The notes beneath the pieces were generated by a model. The model searched no databases and had not been told where the DNA came from. It saw only the letters and a list, made by a program, of their open reading frames with translations. From positions 8,059,501 to 8,123,500 of the forward strand of contig NC_060110.1 of the NCBI RefSeq assembly GCF_021155765.1: DNA of 64,000 nucleotides. Reading direction: 5' to 3'. Source of the stretch: Diprion similis. Its lineage: Eukaryota > Arthropoda > Insecta > Hymenoptera > Diprionidae. Below, in pieces: positions 49,436 to 63,675 of this stretch (within the stretch, counting starts at the first letter, position 1; the number at the start of each line of letters is the position of its first letter). A program made the position numbers and the translations under genes.

Positions 49436-49660
49436 GGAGGGGTGGGGGTGGGGGTTGGGGTCGGGGGGTTGAAAATACGAAACTAGAGAAACGTCGAGTT
49501 GTGTGGTGCATGCGGAACGCGTTGCTCACCTTTGACCCGGACCCCGTACCACGGCATAGATGGAGGTACGCTTCGCTCGTTGGTCCGACGGACGCGACGT
49601 TGCGTTGGTCCGCTGGATTGTCGGTTGCACCGTCAGCGTGCCACGCCGCGTGCGGCCTGC
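49436..49660 (+). promoter_or_regulatory. G-quadruplex-forming tract followed by a CpG-dense patch, possible promoter
   Basis: The segment at about 49438-49468 has five runs of at least four guanines separated by one or two bases, a strong quadruplex pattern on the plus strand. It is followed at about 49500-49650 by one of the most CpG-dense stretches in this half of the window. Such pairing is common near transcription starts, but no downstream coding exon was recognised here. Confidence 0.4.
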
Positions 49661-52600
49661 TGATGGCAATTTCAGTCCTGTTTTGAATTTAGATGGAATT
49701 TAGGCAAGCTGGCACGATATTCCCGTCTCTCACTCACCTCCCCTATACTCTTTCTCGAAGCTCCCTCGACGCACGGTTCGACCATTTGTGCAGCTCCCTG
49801 ACTCCAGTTCGCCCTTCACCGTCTATTCCGATTTCACAGGTGATTACCGTAATGTAACAACGTGTATCAGCCGCTTCCGGACTCGTTACCTTCGAGATTA
49901 CTTCCTCTTATTTTCCTTCTGACACCGGTAGTGCAGGGGTTGCAATTTTTGCAATATAAGGAAAATTTCGCTAGGGAATTATATGGTAGGATACAAACTG
50001 TGTTTAGGATCATTATCTGTTCATCTAATGTGTGCCATTTGATCTTTGATTTTAGAATTGACCACGGAAATTGTTCTCTAGTAATACATATCGGTCAATT
50101 TTAGTCTATTTTAACACCCTTTTTTTAGAATTTCGATTGGCGTAAGTTACATCTGCAGTTTCAGCATCAACCACGTTTATCAGGAATTTATTTTTCATTC
50201 CGAATTGCGAGGAAACAACTCGATCAATTTGTCAGAAAATAAGGGCCTAAGAGGATAAATTATCCATGTAAGTAAGTTTGTTGTACGACAAAACGGTGGC
50301 AGAGGAACTTATCTCGTGAATAAATGCCGGTGCGCTAAAACGTGCAATAATGTTCGCGGCAGCTCTGTGATAGGTCTTGAGTGACGCTATAGGAGAGGAT
50401 TCATTAAGACGATCTATCTCGTTTGCTCGTACCGATATCGGTTATACATATATTATACTGATCTATTTCCAATGCCGGATTTAATTAAATATATATTAAA
50501 ATACCCGGCAGAGCTCTGACAATGAATGAAGGAAATTGACTATGCGTAATATTGCATACAGATTTACAGGGAGGTACATACATGGACACTCAATTTTTCG
50601 ATAAGATTCGTATGAGTTGGAATATAGCTTGGTGTTGTTAAAATAAATTGATTTTGACGGTTTAGTTGTCACAGGATAGTTTAAAGCGTCTAAGCAATGA
50701 ATTTATACTGTTATTATACTCGTTCATCAGTGCGAGCATATTCTGCATTTATTACTATTAAGGCGCGATCGTTTTTCAGTCGAAGTTTGTAGCCAATACG
50801 TGTCTGTATAACGTTAGCAGAGTTATAACCGACCACGTGTCGCACGCTGTGCAGTATATTGCGAGTACTGAGGAGAAAAAAGTCTCCCAAAACACTGCTA
50901 GGGTGGATGGAACGAAGGCAATAAAGAAAGATCAGTTTAAATTATTGGACCGACTAAGGTCTGGCCTTCGAGTATATAACTGATTTTAATTCAACCGATA
51001 TTTCTTTACGAATAAAATGGATGTAACCCCCTTCCTCTGAATTTCGCCTTCGGATGCGTATAGAGAATCTCTGAATTGATTCGAGCGATTATCCCAAAAG
51101 AGCGAAAAATCGAAGGAGGCAGTAGATAACCGGCAGCTTTCAATACCGAGTGTATGTAGGGGTGCATTTATATTTCCTGTCCATGGGTGTATAGGTGCGA
51201 CAGAGAACAAATGACTCGCTATTTCAGTTAAGAATCTGTCGCACCGTGGTAGCGGGGAACTTGTATCCGAATGGCAACTGCGTAGAGGTTGGATCCGACC
51301 TAACTAACTAGGTATGGGCAGAGTGCTCGTCGAGCTCGTGTAGGACTCCTGAAGGAGCTCCAGAAATCGGTCTTTTATATAAACTGCTTCGTTGGCCCAT
51401 ACATAAGGCTTACCTCCTCGATTCGTTATTATTATACATTATTACCGTGATTTAGGTGCTTCTTCTATAAGCTAGAAGGAACGTAATGTAAGTGGAGAGA
51501 AGAAAAAATCAGAATATACATTTTTCATCAGCGATATAGGTTTTGTTTTATTTCAGATAGGGATGTCAGGTAGACGATATGTTCAGTTTGTATTGTATAT
51601 TCACTGACGTTACTTCAGCTTTGGCTCATATATTTATCTCATTCGCTTTATTAATTTTGCAAAATTTTTTTCCGATCGAGATAAATTAAGGTACATACAT
51701 AGTCTATTTAGTCTATTCGGTTTAGTCGCAAAGTGATGTCATGCCGGAAATGAAATTTCATCAAGAAAGATTGAATTTGTTACTGAATATTAAAGCAAAT
51801 GAAGAGTCGATCATCAACGTTTTCAGTCATTTCATATTGAAACCTAAAAACACCTACTAAAGGTACGACTAGACCGAATTATACGAACTGTAAAGTATTT
51901 TCACCAGTATTCATTGCGATCGTCTGGATTTTTTTTTGACATCTTCGATTTTTTTTTTTTTTTATTTTTTACCAAGGGTGTATCAACGTGTCCACGTGGG
52001 CAAACTCACCGTGAATACAAAGCAGGAAACCCAAGATATGATTTTCATACCCATACAAGCAGTGAACGCACGATGAGTATGCATTGAAACGACACGTAAC
52101 TGCAGAGTCTGTTTCAATTCAGCATAGCTGCAATACTCGCGCGATCCTTTAGACATAAACTAATAACACATATGAGACGTTTGCGTCGAGATTGAACCGT
52201 CAATCAGGGTAGGGAGAATATTAGCGAAGGTTCGTGTGTCAGCTCTGCCTTCTGGAGCGGTTACTGATTGGAAGAAGGTTAATTAATATACATGGCACGC
52301 GTTTGAACTACAAGAGCGATGACAAATGAATTAGAAATTTGTTGGAATTGTTGAAATAGCTTGAAGCTTTGAACGCGGTTTCCATGGAACTTCGTTCGAT
52401 ATCCTGATTCAAAGTCACAACTCTTTGTCTCGGTTGAGCTTTCGCTGCTACTTGTGTTTTTAATTATTAGCTAATTTTATCTGGATAATCTTTTAGCGTG
52501 AATTTGCCGTTTCAAAGTCACCGAGGCATCTTACTCATTAGCAAGGATTTTAATAGAAAAAAAGGCGATAAAGGTGTAACGTCTCGGACGTAAAAATCGG

Positions 52601-55600
52601 ATCACACACTGTAGTAACTTTTCACCATTGAATAATCACAGGATACAATTAAGCAAAGGCTAATTGATTACAATTAGAAGAATCCTGATAAAACTTATTT
52701 AGGAAACCAGTAGCTTAATTGCTTTGATTAATTATTAATAAGTGGATTCAAGCTCGGGTTCAAATTACCAAATCTTTTCTATAGAATATTTATTATTCTA
52801 GCCCCAGAAATATAAAATTAGTTTGAGCTATTAGTATAACAATCGCTTCAATTTGCAAAATATTTGAGGTATAACGAATAGATTTTTTGGGGTAATCTGA
52901 TGGTCACCGGAAGTTATTATTCGCGTACTTTATCTATGATATTTTTGAATTGACTACAACTGGCATTTTGTATTCCATGGAGATAGTTTAAAAAAGAATT
53001 TGCATTAGTGAGATGTAATTTCAAATGGATAATGGGTCATAATTTTGTAAACTTTGGTTTGTTTTATCTTTCAACTTCCAGTGAAATTACAGTAATCAGT
53101 ACCTACCGTGGTAACCTTATCTCGTCTTAAATATTTCCACGTATTTATGTATGGTAAACTTCCTCGATCCTGGTTGTTTGGTTACATTGTAACAATACGT
53201 TACAGTAAATCTGTAATGTTATACTGGAATACATTCACGGAATGAATCCGTCAGGCGCGGGCGGTAAGGCGAGTAAGATGATTCCAGACGATTCTAAACC
53301 CCGCTTTACAAGCTTACAGAATTGTTTACCTTCCTGGAAATCTAGAGCTTACTTCTCCAATTTCACGGTCGCATAATTTACTCCGTTGATTCCATTACGG
53401 CGTTAAGTTTTAATTAATCATTGACATCCGTTAATGGTTCCCCGATATCGTGTAGTCAAGAATTAGACAATCGAACGTGAAACAATAGTCGTAGACAGAA
53501 ATTTAATTCGCATTTGGCAAGATCTTCATTAATGTTTTCTTAGACAAATTATATACAGAGATTAAGCAGTTCTGTTCATATTATAACACCGTTGTAACCA
53601 GTAACATCCAACAACTTCAGTATCGATCCCACTCAATGATTTGAGTCTGGATCGACAGCTCGGGGACAGATTGATCGCAGACCCTTTATTTTTAACCTAT
53701 GTCTAGCCACTTCATCATTGTTTCGAGTTACGAATCCGATTGGCTGAAAGCTGGTGATGGTCCGAGGTTGCAAAAAACCATTTTAGGACCCGTTCTCTGC
53801 GGTGTGCTGGAGTATTGCTGGTACGCACACCATTCTGCGTAGCTGGACACACCTCGGTAGAATAAAGGTAGATAATATCATATTATTATCGCGGGACCAG
53901 GAGCCACTGGTGTCGCTGGTTGGAAACGGAACTGGGGTGAGGCGAGGGCGCAGGCACCACTTTATCCGGTAATGAAATGCGCCATTAATCTGCGCTATCT
54001 CGGCGCATTTCGTGTTTCGCAAAACCCTAGTGCAGATGATCATCTCGAGTCTAGTCTGTATACGTATGCTGTATCCGTGCAGGCTGTTGGATGCGGGAAT
54101 GGTAAAAGTATAGAAAGATGTATCAGAATATGGAAGAGGGGCTATATCGAGCTTCCAAAAACGCTCAAGTCTGTTTTACTGAATTTAAGAATGTCGAATG
54201 TCGAAGTATAGAAATATACACCGAGAGACATTTATAGTCATGGTTACTACGCGGTACTTACCTATTATCATCTTTTATCATAACTAATAGATAAATAGCA
54301 ACCTGAACAAATAGATTGAGTGTTGTAGTAAGCAGAAAATGCGGTATTGACAATTGTAATCATACTAAATAGTTGCTGGAGTAACACTTTCTTGTCATTG
54401 CAACATTACTCAAATCCTTGTGGTATTTTCTGATTAAATTGAATGAACTGATTTTCGACTAGAATTAACTATAGTAAGTAAAAGAAATGAAATTTTCTTA
54501 CTCTGAGCGTGTGTTTTGAATTTCTATATCCTGATACGTTGTGACCTTGCTTACGTGTACATTTCGACTTTTTAGGTATTTTCAAATGCTATATAACAGA
54601 TTTTCACAATTTTGAAAATTCTGGATTGTGACCCTTGTATTTTATGATCTTTCTACATTTTCACCCCTACTCTTGACTGTCTGCACCCCTAGTTGTAAGC
54701 CGTCCTGATGTAGAGGAAAGCTAATGGTAACACTGCTGCGCCCCGACCGCGAACAACAACAATAACCAAATTCGAGTTTCGATGGGTTCCAGCTGGTCGC
54801 CGATACACCCATGGCATGCAGTTATTGCCCACCATCACTATCAGCCTTCAAACTACCTCATGGACGTATCATGTCCGCATACACGTATGTAGGGCTTATA
54901 TACTGATCCTGATTCACCCCTTCAGAATTACTGTATCGTTGTTCGCTAACCGTTTGCCAACAATTCGGTCGGCCGGGGTTCGGATAGACGGGGATTGATT
55001 GGGATTTTTATTGCTTAGTTTTTTCTATTGAAACAGTGGATGTCATGGATGTTAACACGCGTTAAAGCTCCACTCATCGTATTAGCAACATATATATGTA
55101 TTTGTTCTAGTCATACGATATTCACGTATTTTAGTAAAACTGTAGTTTGCATACCAAGATACATGAATCAACTACTTTGGCTATAATTATGGACATCCCA
55201 GGCCATTTCGAGCCGGCTAACCCTGACTTACTTTAGTTCTCTTGTTCTGTTAGGATATTTTACGGTGCTACGCGGGAGAATATGATTTACAAAATTCTCA
55301 TCTTAGAAAATGGGCCTTCGCGTTACTGCATGACTCGCGAAATCATTGTTAGTCACAATCGATTTTGACGAAATTTATACGATCAATTCTTACAGATGAG
55401 AGGAATAAAGAAGATCGCCAAAAAAGTAACAAAACTCCAGCGTAAATTGTGACTAATAGTGATTTGACTAGTCGTGCGATTACTACAAACCTCGTTTACT
55501 GACCCTTTAAATCTTGAAAAAATTACTTTTATTTGTAACGCTCTACAAAATACTAACAGAAAAATCAAACACGAAACAGTTTAGGACATGGGCCTGGACC

Positions 55601-55949
55601 GGCTCACACGTAATCAAGTCCGCATATTTCATGCGCACATAGAATGGTGTACACGTTTGTACCTGAGTCAAGAACTGGTGAAGTAGGTCGGGTTTTACAC
55701 TAGAAAATGCATACTGACGATGCAGAAATTAGTCAGATTACGGCAGACTAGAGACAAGCGATCCCGGAGACCCTCGATAACTTCGTCACTGTAAAATGCA
55801 TTCTGCTCTGACCCCAGTTCTGAAAGGGGTTCAATATTAGCATATTGTCAAACCTCGATATCACACCTCGATTGCAAGACTGCAAGATATCTGTTGAATA
55901 TCATGCAGCGCATAGTTTTGCACAATGGTGTGAAAAGTATTTTCTGTAA
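49661..55949. other. Noncoding sequence, no gene recognised
   Basis: No exon supported on either strand. Moderately GC-rich islands lie at about 53760-54100 and 54730-54990; they contain short overlapping open frames without family features. T-rich tracts lie at about 51930-51970. Confidence 0.35.
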
Positions 55950-56335
55950 ACATCCATAAATTAAGGAGGCTGGCTGGTCGACAATTGACACTATTTCATA
56001 ATTTAATTACGGGATAATCGTGCATCGAGTATTTATAAAATTATTGAATATTTATTAGCCACGAAGATCACTTCGAAAATACAGAACTAGAAAATAATGA
56101 TGGTATAGACAGAAGATTAAATATGAATGCTTCGTTCTAAATTTGAATATTCAACAATGCCAACATAATAAACAAAATGTTTTTCAACGAATCTGTAGAA
56201 AATAGTTGTCCGAATAAAACGTATCATCGTAGAGTGATATTGAACAAATCTACTAGATTCTTAACAATTTCAAAAATATGCAAAACGAAGCATCGATATT
56301 TATGAGTTTTTGTTTACAATTCCAATTCATTCCAG
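55950..56335. repeat. Diverged interspersed repeat, copy A
   Basis: It shares a diverged order of blocks with 62840-63675. The blocks include AAGGAGG, a TTAATTACGGGATAATCGTG-like segment, CATCGAGTATTTA(T/A)AAAATTATT, a TCGTAGAGTGATATTGAACA-like block and AATTCCAAT near the end. No coding potential is seen. Confidence 0.45.
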
Positions 56336-59300
56336 CTGAAGAATATGATAATTCAACAAATACTCCACGTACGCCAATCTCGTAATAAAATTCGTTAAAC
56401 AGGAACGGATTTTTAGTCCACCAACTTTCTCAAGATCCACCGTTCAGTGCAAAATGTTTCATGTACGTTATGGTCGATTTTTCCCTTTTAGCGTTGGTGT
56501 GAATAAATTTCATCAACCCTTTGCGGGGTATGAAAAATTCAAGTCTGCGGATCCGAATTCAAAAGCTCGGCCCTCGGCTGCACGCCCGTAACACGTTCAT
56601 CTAATTGTGAGGCATCGAAGCCGCGTCGCGGAATCCCCACAGATTTCTATCCCTTCTGCACCACTTACCTGGGCTCACCTGAGCCCGTAAAAGATCCCAT
56701 TTGTTCCCGTACGGGCCGGGATTATCGAACTCGAAGGTGTAACGAGTGTGAGGTACGGGTATAGGGCAAAGCGCTCAACTCTGGGTTCGGGGCAGCATTT
56801 CAGCATTTGAAACGGTGGTTTCCTTACTTCCCTCCTCCTCTCGGTCTCTTGCTCCCGGCACCAACTCCGGAATTAGGAGACGCGGAAATTACATGTCAGT
56901 TGCGATTCAAAGATTCTCTCTGTGGACCGCTTTTCTCCAGCCCGCAGGGTCTGACGCCTAACATTTTGCCTTGCAGATGTCATCTTGACGTTACAGACAC
57001 CCATGTGGCATACGGTATGCTTTATTCATATTATAAAAACTCATCGCAAGCTGCATTTTCGTGATACATTGTATCGAGATTTCATTTTCATGAGTGTCCA
57101 TCGTTTGGTATTCAATTTATTTAAATTGTGCTGATGGTGAGGATTTTACAAAGAGAAAATAACGTGAAACTTAGCGGGATGAGTGAACAACTACGCATGC
57201 GCAAAATACTCGAACTCTATTGGTCGGCGAGACTGTATGGCGGCAACATTTTCATCTCCACGGCAGGACAGCCAACTTACTCGAAACGAGGCATGGCAAG
57301 TATAACTTTGCCGTGTCAAGCGGTTAATCTAAATTATGCTGCTACCAACAGTCAGTGAACATTAATAGAAGCTCGCCAAGCTTTTCCGAATCTTCACATC
57401 AACTAGTTAGGATTCGGTTAACACAAAAAATGTGCGTCGCCTTCATAACCTCCATAAGCTGTGTTTGGCAGCTGAAGCTTGAGGTGGTCAGCCTGCGTGA
57501 AATAATGTGTAAAGTTCACTCATGCGCGGTCGGACACTCGATCTAGTAACTTCCACCATTTTCTGTTGGTATATCAGGAACGTTGTGAATTCGGTAGAAA
57601 CGAAGATGGGGCACGTATCAAGTATCGTAGGTATGGGGATCGACTAATAATATTGGGCGGAATTTCCAATCAAGGAACTTCCTACCTGCACGATGTAGTT
57701 GAACTGATTGATTGACTGTTTAAAGTTATCGGGGACTTGTCAAAATGAATGAAATCTCTCGTCGGTTGATGTATTGGAACAGTCATTGTTGTCATGACAT
57801 AACGAAGAGTCAATTTGCTCGCGAAAATCAAATCTTGAACTTTTTAGATTCCAAATTCTAACACGAAATCGTGTTCTAGACATTGAAACGCATCACGCCT
57901 GGTATTAGATGACTCCCTAGTGAACACACAAGACTCTCCATTTAATTACTAGCGCTAGTCTGGTTACTTATAGCTCTAAGTTCTAGTTTGTTTCCGGTTC
58001 ACGAGTGACTTGTTCGCCATCGTACAAGCACCCTTCTAATTAAGTTTCACGAAACAGCAGACATTTCCCTCTCATAAATTATGGAAAAGAAAACTTGATC
58101 GAGCTATTCGAAACTCTGCACATCCAAAAACTGGTTGAAGCTTTCGGAAATACTTTTGTCAGTTTTTATTAGAAAAATATATGCGAAAATCGTCAATTGC
58201 GTCCGAGTTTCAACAATACAAACAATATCCCTCAGAACAAAATTAAAAAAAAAGTCACAAATTTCAGTTACAATCGCATGATTAATTATGATTTCGACAT
58301 TCTTAAATCTGTTTTCTTCAGTTCTCCATATTTTTGTTAGTTCCTGTTCTTCTCGCGCGTGCAAACCGCAATGAGAACAAGGTGAAAAATTTCACAGCGC
58401 CAAAAGGGACTAAGATCAGATTCTTTTAGCGAATTCTGAGGGTTTGTGGGTTTTTTTTTTTTTTTTGTTTGTTTTTGTCAAATCAAACCGTGGCACGTCC
58501 TAACTAACGATCTAGTGCCAAAATTGATACGTCGTATTTACGTCTCGCGCATGTGTCACTCTGGTAATTTGGGTCGAGCTTCGCGTCGCCTCGTCCCTCC
58601 CCGCTCCTCGTAAAATAATTGACAATTTCACACTCGACCGTGGCTCGTAATTAAGCTGCCAGATATATGTGAAGGTTGGGAATGTTTTTTCCCTCTTAGT
58701 TTGCCGGCCCTTTGGCGCCACGGTGTTCACTGATAGACGAGGCCAATGGAGGCCGAACAGATGACAAGAGTAGAACCTAGATTCATCGGTTCCTTTTTCG
58801 CAGCTCGAGGGCGCTGTTCCGAGGAAAAAAACCTAGCTTGATAAGCTGGGTGATCGATCTGACCTACTTCGAAATTAGTACCTCGCTCAAGAGAGGTACA
58901 CATGTGTAGGTGTGGGTTGAAATTAGATTTCCGTCAACCTCTTGTTTGGACATTTCTAATTGAGATAGCTGTCACTGGGCAGAGTAGATACTTCGTTGTA
59001 AAGCACGTGATATTTACGATCAATTTTGTTTCCTCTTAATGAGAGAATTCGTTTCGAGTGGGCGATAGACTTGGAGATGGTTTAACATTGTGAAAATGTT
59101 TTTCCTTGGTGTAATCGTGGTTCAAGATTTTAATGGGATTCAAATAAGCTGAAATTAAAGATTGGACTACAAAATGAAGTTGGTCTGAGATTAAGAAATG
59201 TTTCATGCAGCCGTTTTTCATTAAATTACACATCATTAAGATACACAATCTACAATACGAAGATTATTATGAACCGATAGAACTTTTAGTCGTGGTTACT

Positions 59301-60504
59301 GTACAGTCCTTGACTATTTCGTTTTTTCCATAGTCGAAAAATGTTGTCCTGGGTAGAATATGAAAATAAGTTCTTCAGCTGTGACTCAGAAAATTTATTC
59401 TTTTTGATTATGGTCACACGTGTTAGATTTTTTTCTATAGCTATCGCGATAATTTGATATTGACGCGATAGTGAATTGGTAAGTAAGCTGACAAAAGATA
59501 AAAGATTAAGGAAAACGAATTCTACTTCAGTTAGCGTAAATCCACCTCTGACGTGAATTCAATATCCATTTATTTACATATATTCAATGTACTTTGTTCG
59601 AATGCGGAAACAGGTACCGCTGGACAAACGTGTCATTTCAAGCTTTCAGTTACTTATACGTATAACGATACTCCCCAGCTGTTGGCGTATTTCCAATAAT
59701 GAAAAGAATTATTTGTCAAACTTTTGTAACCTGCGATATGTATAAATTCGAATGAGAACGCGTCTCTGCGGATTAATTTGTCGAATTGAATGATGTACCG
59801 AAAATGAAATATTGGTCATTATTGGGGGGACAAAATACTGTATCATCATAAAGACTCCACAGACAACAACCCTTAATAAAATATGCGAACGTTGCCAGCT
59901 GTTGACCCCCAAAGGCATAATTCGCGTCAATCGATTAACGCTCGCCGAACTTCGTCGGATAGTCACATCGCATACCTGTACAGTGAGTCTGAAAATTTTT
60001 GCAGGGCTAGGAGTAAAGAAAAGCTCATTATTAGTTACGTAATGGAACCGAGTCTGACTCGTTGCAGTTGCGTTGCTTGATTCAAAGCAGGAAGTAAGAG
60101 AGATACTTTGTAAAGTATCATTTAAGGTAAAGTTGATCATTTCGGAGATAAAAGCCAAAAATGGAGAATTTCGGGTAAAAATCAACTATAGTGACCCGTA
60201 CCATCTCACCAGTGTAAGTTGGACTCACGACGTTTTAGACACTTTTGAAGATCGTTCAATTCTTCGTAAATTGCGACCAAGACCAATGTGATATCATAAA
60301 ATTCCGCTGAGTTGTAGAGATTTGAAAAAACAACGCTTCGATTCACGTGTATTTTATATGGGAAATCTTTTCACGCCCTGGGCGAGTACTTAATATTAAT
60401 ATTAAGGGCTATAACTTTTAGGGAATTTTTTGTTCGACATATAGAACAAAATTTTCGATGGGGATTGAAAAAAAAAATGGTCGTTCAAAAAAAATCACCC
60501 TAAT
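56336..60504. other. Noncoding sequence with GC-richer patches
   Basis: No exon supported. GC-richer patches at about 56560-57000 and 58530-58760 resemble promoter or conserved noncoding DNA more than protein. A T16 run lies at 58451-58466. Confidence 0.35.
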
Positions 60505-60505
60505 G

Positions 60506-60563
<58 letters not shown>
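60505..60563. repeat. TA dinucleotide microsatellite
   Basis: A nearly pure (TA)n tract of about 50 bases follows TAATGTATATATAA and ends in TATGTGTG. Confidence 0.95.
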
Positions 60564-60569
<6 letters not shown>

Positions 60570-60779
60570 TAATGTATAATGTCTGTATGTACGTATTTGA
60601 TGAATTTTTTTATCCGACGATATCTCGAGAACGAGTTACCGGATTTGAATGATTTTGGTCTCAATTGGTGCAGTCTTTCCAAACTTAGAACTGATTAGCG
60701 TTTAGCTTCAATCGGTTCGATACTTTTGGAATTTTTTAAATTACACGATCCTAAAAAGTAAAATAAAAATCATGGTATC

Positions 60780-61130
60780 TTGAGATAGTATCTAAGCATT
60801 TTGATAAAACTTGGCACCCCGAAGTTTTTCCAATCGCTGATCACGAATCCAAGATTAGATTGCAGATATCACAAAATGGTGGATCCAGTATGGTGAACCA
60901 AAATCTAAAGTAAATCGATTTTCACGAAACTCGGTACTAGAGGGGTTTTCGAGGTCGCTGTTCACGAATATGATATTGAATTTTCAAAATTCAAATTGGT
61001 GTACCCAATATGGTGGACTTTTAAACCAAAACCATGCTCTTTTGTCCTTTAAATTTCAGATCTTAGGATTTTTCGGGATGCTAATTACGAATCCGATATC
61101 CAGTGCTTTGTCCTGTAAACTTAGAATCTG
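60780..61130. repeat. Degenerate tandem repeat, unit about 122 bases
   Basis: Three diverged units are seen. The recurring block CGCTGATCACGAATCC / CGCTGTTCACGAATAT / TGCTAATTACGAATCC occurs near 60834, 60956 and 61079. Each of the first two is preceded by AAACTTGGCACC or AAACTCGGTACT and followed by an AATGGTGGATCCAGTATGGT-like block. Confidence 0.65.
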
Positions 61131-62839
61131 CAGTGTGAAAACGGGAAGTTCAAGATCTGGCTCACGGTCAACCTAAAGCCACTTGTTTTTTACTACGAAT
61201 AGATCCAAAAATCCTGATCACATCCAAGTTTGTTTCGACGTCGTCAAATTCGCGGTACCAAAATGTCGAATATACATGTTTCAATTACCCAAACAGGACT
61301 TCAATATATTATGCAGTGTAATAGGATTTAAATACACATTCCTCAGCTCGCCACAAAGTCAATGTAACATTATTCTCTGGGAGGTACCCACAAGGAAATC
61401 TCTGGGATGAAAGAATGTCCAAGTGGTTATATAATACATATACATACCTACCTACCTATACGTATATATATATATATATATATGGAGCGAGCGGGGTGAA
61501 TCCGGGCAAAAGGTTTGATGGTTTTGGCTATGATGGAGGCACGGGGATGTTTTTTCCCAGGGAATATTGCGATTCGTGCCTCCCCTACAGATGTCCTGAC
61601 CATCCGCGTTTTCCACTTCTTCCATCCGCCCGAGCAATTGAAACGCTACACCCATCTACTCCCGTGATCTCCCCGCGCGTTTCATATTGGGTATACCTAC
61701 GGCTTCATATATCACAAATTCCGACATTATTGCACATTTTTGAGCCCTGCAGAGCTTATCTCACCTCCGCTCGTAGAACGTTAACAACGATTCTTTATAA
61801 TCATTCCTGGACTCATCACTCATTTCGTTTACGTGTATACCTATATATTGTACGACCTGCATGTAACGTGTTATTGACGCTTCCCTTGAGTTTCGCTGAA
61901 TATATTTTAACCGGTAATTAACGAAGTGGTCGTCAACGATGAATTCGGCTTTGCGATTACTCGAGTGCAATTTCCCCTGAAATTGCATGACAAATACTTC
62001 GCCGTAATATCGCGTGGTAACAACCATCAGTCGAGTGTGCTGTAAAACTAGGGTTTTTAGTGCACGACAATTCGAATTAATTTCCATAGAAAAAAAAAAA
62101 AAAAAAAAAAACAAGTAAATCCATAGGTACAGTGAAATAAAAAAGAAAGTTTTTCTCAGTTTGTTTTCTTTTGAGAAATTTTTAGTTGCAGACACTTGCA
62201 GTCTTCTTCAATTCTCCACTTCATTTTTTTATATCAGTCTCACTGAAGGTTCTTCAGATTTTATAAAATATAATCCGAAAAATATTAGATATGCAAATGT
62301 TTTCAAACTCGATTTAAATTCAATTCAATAATGATCTCTAAGACCGTCGACTGGTTTTGAACATATTACTATACAAAGTCATTGGTATAAAAAAATCTGT
62401 AAATAACGCACGCTTCACATTTGCAGGTATCACTCCAGTATAAGCAAGATCAATGATGTTTCTTTTTTTTTTTTTATATTTTGAAAACGATGCTGACTGT
62501 GTATACATGGGTAATAAATCCTGTAGTACCGCCTTTTTCAATCTTTCGTCGTAAATCACGAAACGCGCATCGCGTTGCACGTATTCAATGACGAAATCTA
62601 CCATGTGTTGCCACGCTGTATGTTATGATCGTCGATAACAACTACAGTCTAGCTTGCAACACGCGTGGCTGTGGGGTAGCTGAACGAGGCGACAACCCCG
62701 AGTACCGCAGACAAAGGGGACCCTGCTTGCACACCCTGGTGGTGTAATTTTCTATCATTTTACGAGGGGAAAAAAGTAAATGAATTTTTTTATGCCAAAC
62801 TTTTAATCACTCTTTTGAATAACGTGGACTGTGGTTAGG
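61131..62839. other. Noncoding sequence with simple repeats
   Basis: No exon supported. A second TA tract lies at about 61462-61484, followed by a GC-richer patch at 61485-61700. An A run of about 22 lies at 62091-62112. A minus-strand open frame at 62338-62604 is not recognised. Confidence 0.35.
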
Positions 62840-63675
62840 GTAAACATAAGGAGGTCGCTTTGAAGAGGTTGGATGGCTGAAAATCGGCACTTTTTATTAA
62901 TTTCATTACGCGGTAGTCGTACATCGAGTATTTAAAAAATTATTACATTCGGATGCTATGAAAGTCCATTCAAAATATACGGAAAATCGAAAATGCTGAA
63001 ATTATGAAGAAAAGCTTAGAATCTATGTCTTCCACTTCAATTCTATTTGTCAACTTGCTCAATGTATAATTCACATATATTTCCTTATATAGTAATTAGA
63101 TTTCTTATGAAACGTTGAATCATATTTTTTTATTCGCCTATGTCAAAGGTGGCGAACTGGATTAGATCCGAAATCTACTGTTCATTGTCCAGACTCTGTG
63201 CGATCTACCTCAAATTTTTACCATAGAATTAGGAATATTTTTTGACAGATTCGTGTATTTTTTTTATTTTTTACCTTGTCGCGATCGACTGGCCTAATAG
63301 CCGCGATCCACCGATTGGCCATCCCTGGCTTAGATCGTATCAGTGACTCGTGTCAGGTTGTTTTAAAATTAGGAAAAAGCCATTCGTTCGATTTCATTAT
63401 GCGATGGCACGTTATTCAGAAAACTATTTTGTACTAGATCACAAAAACGATTTGTTGGTTACAATAAATATCGGTTCAACAACGTGTAATTGAATATTTG
63501 ACGAAGCCAGCATGGCGAGAAAAAGCGTTTCAGTGAACATGTAGAATATCGTCTTCTAAATAAAATGAGCTATCGTATGGAGCGAAATTGAACGAATCCA
63601 CTGTATTTGCAACCATTTTTAAACGGTTCGAAATGAATCATCGATATCTAAGCTTTGAATTATAATTCCAATATT
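62840..63675. repeat. Diverged interspersed repeat, copy B, split by extra sequence
   Basis: The first part (about 62840-63060) matches the left of copy A and the last part (about 63510-63675) matches its right, with about 450 bases between. A partial third match, ATTTCATTATGCGATGGCAC, lies near 63393. This suggests an insertion or a second truncated copy. Confidence 0.4.

Noticed and set aside
59709..60291. Overlapping open frames on both strands near 60 kb
   Set aside because: Neither strand shows a recognisable domain or splice-consistent neighbours, and they overlap each other, as expected by chance.
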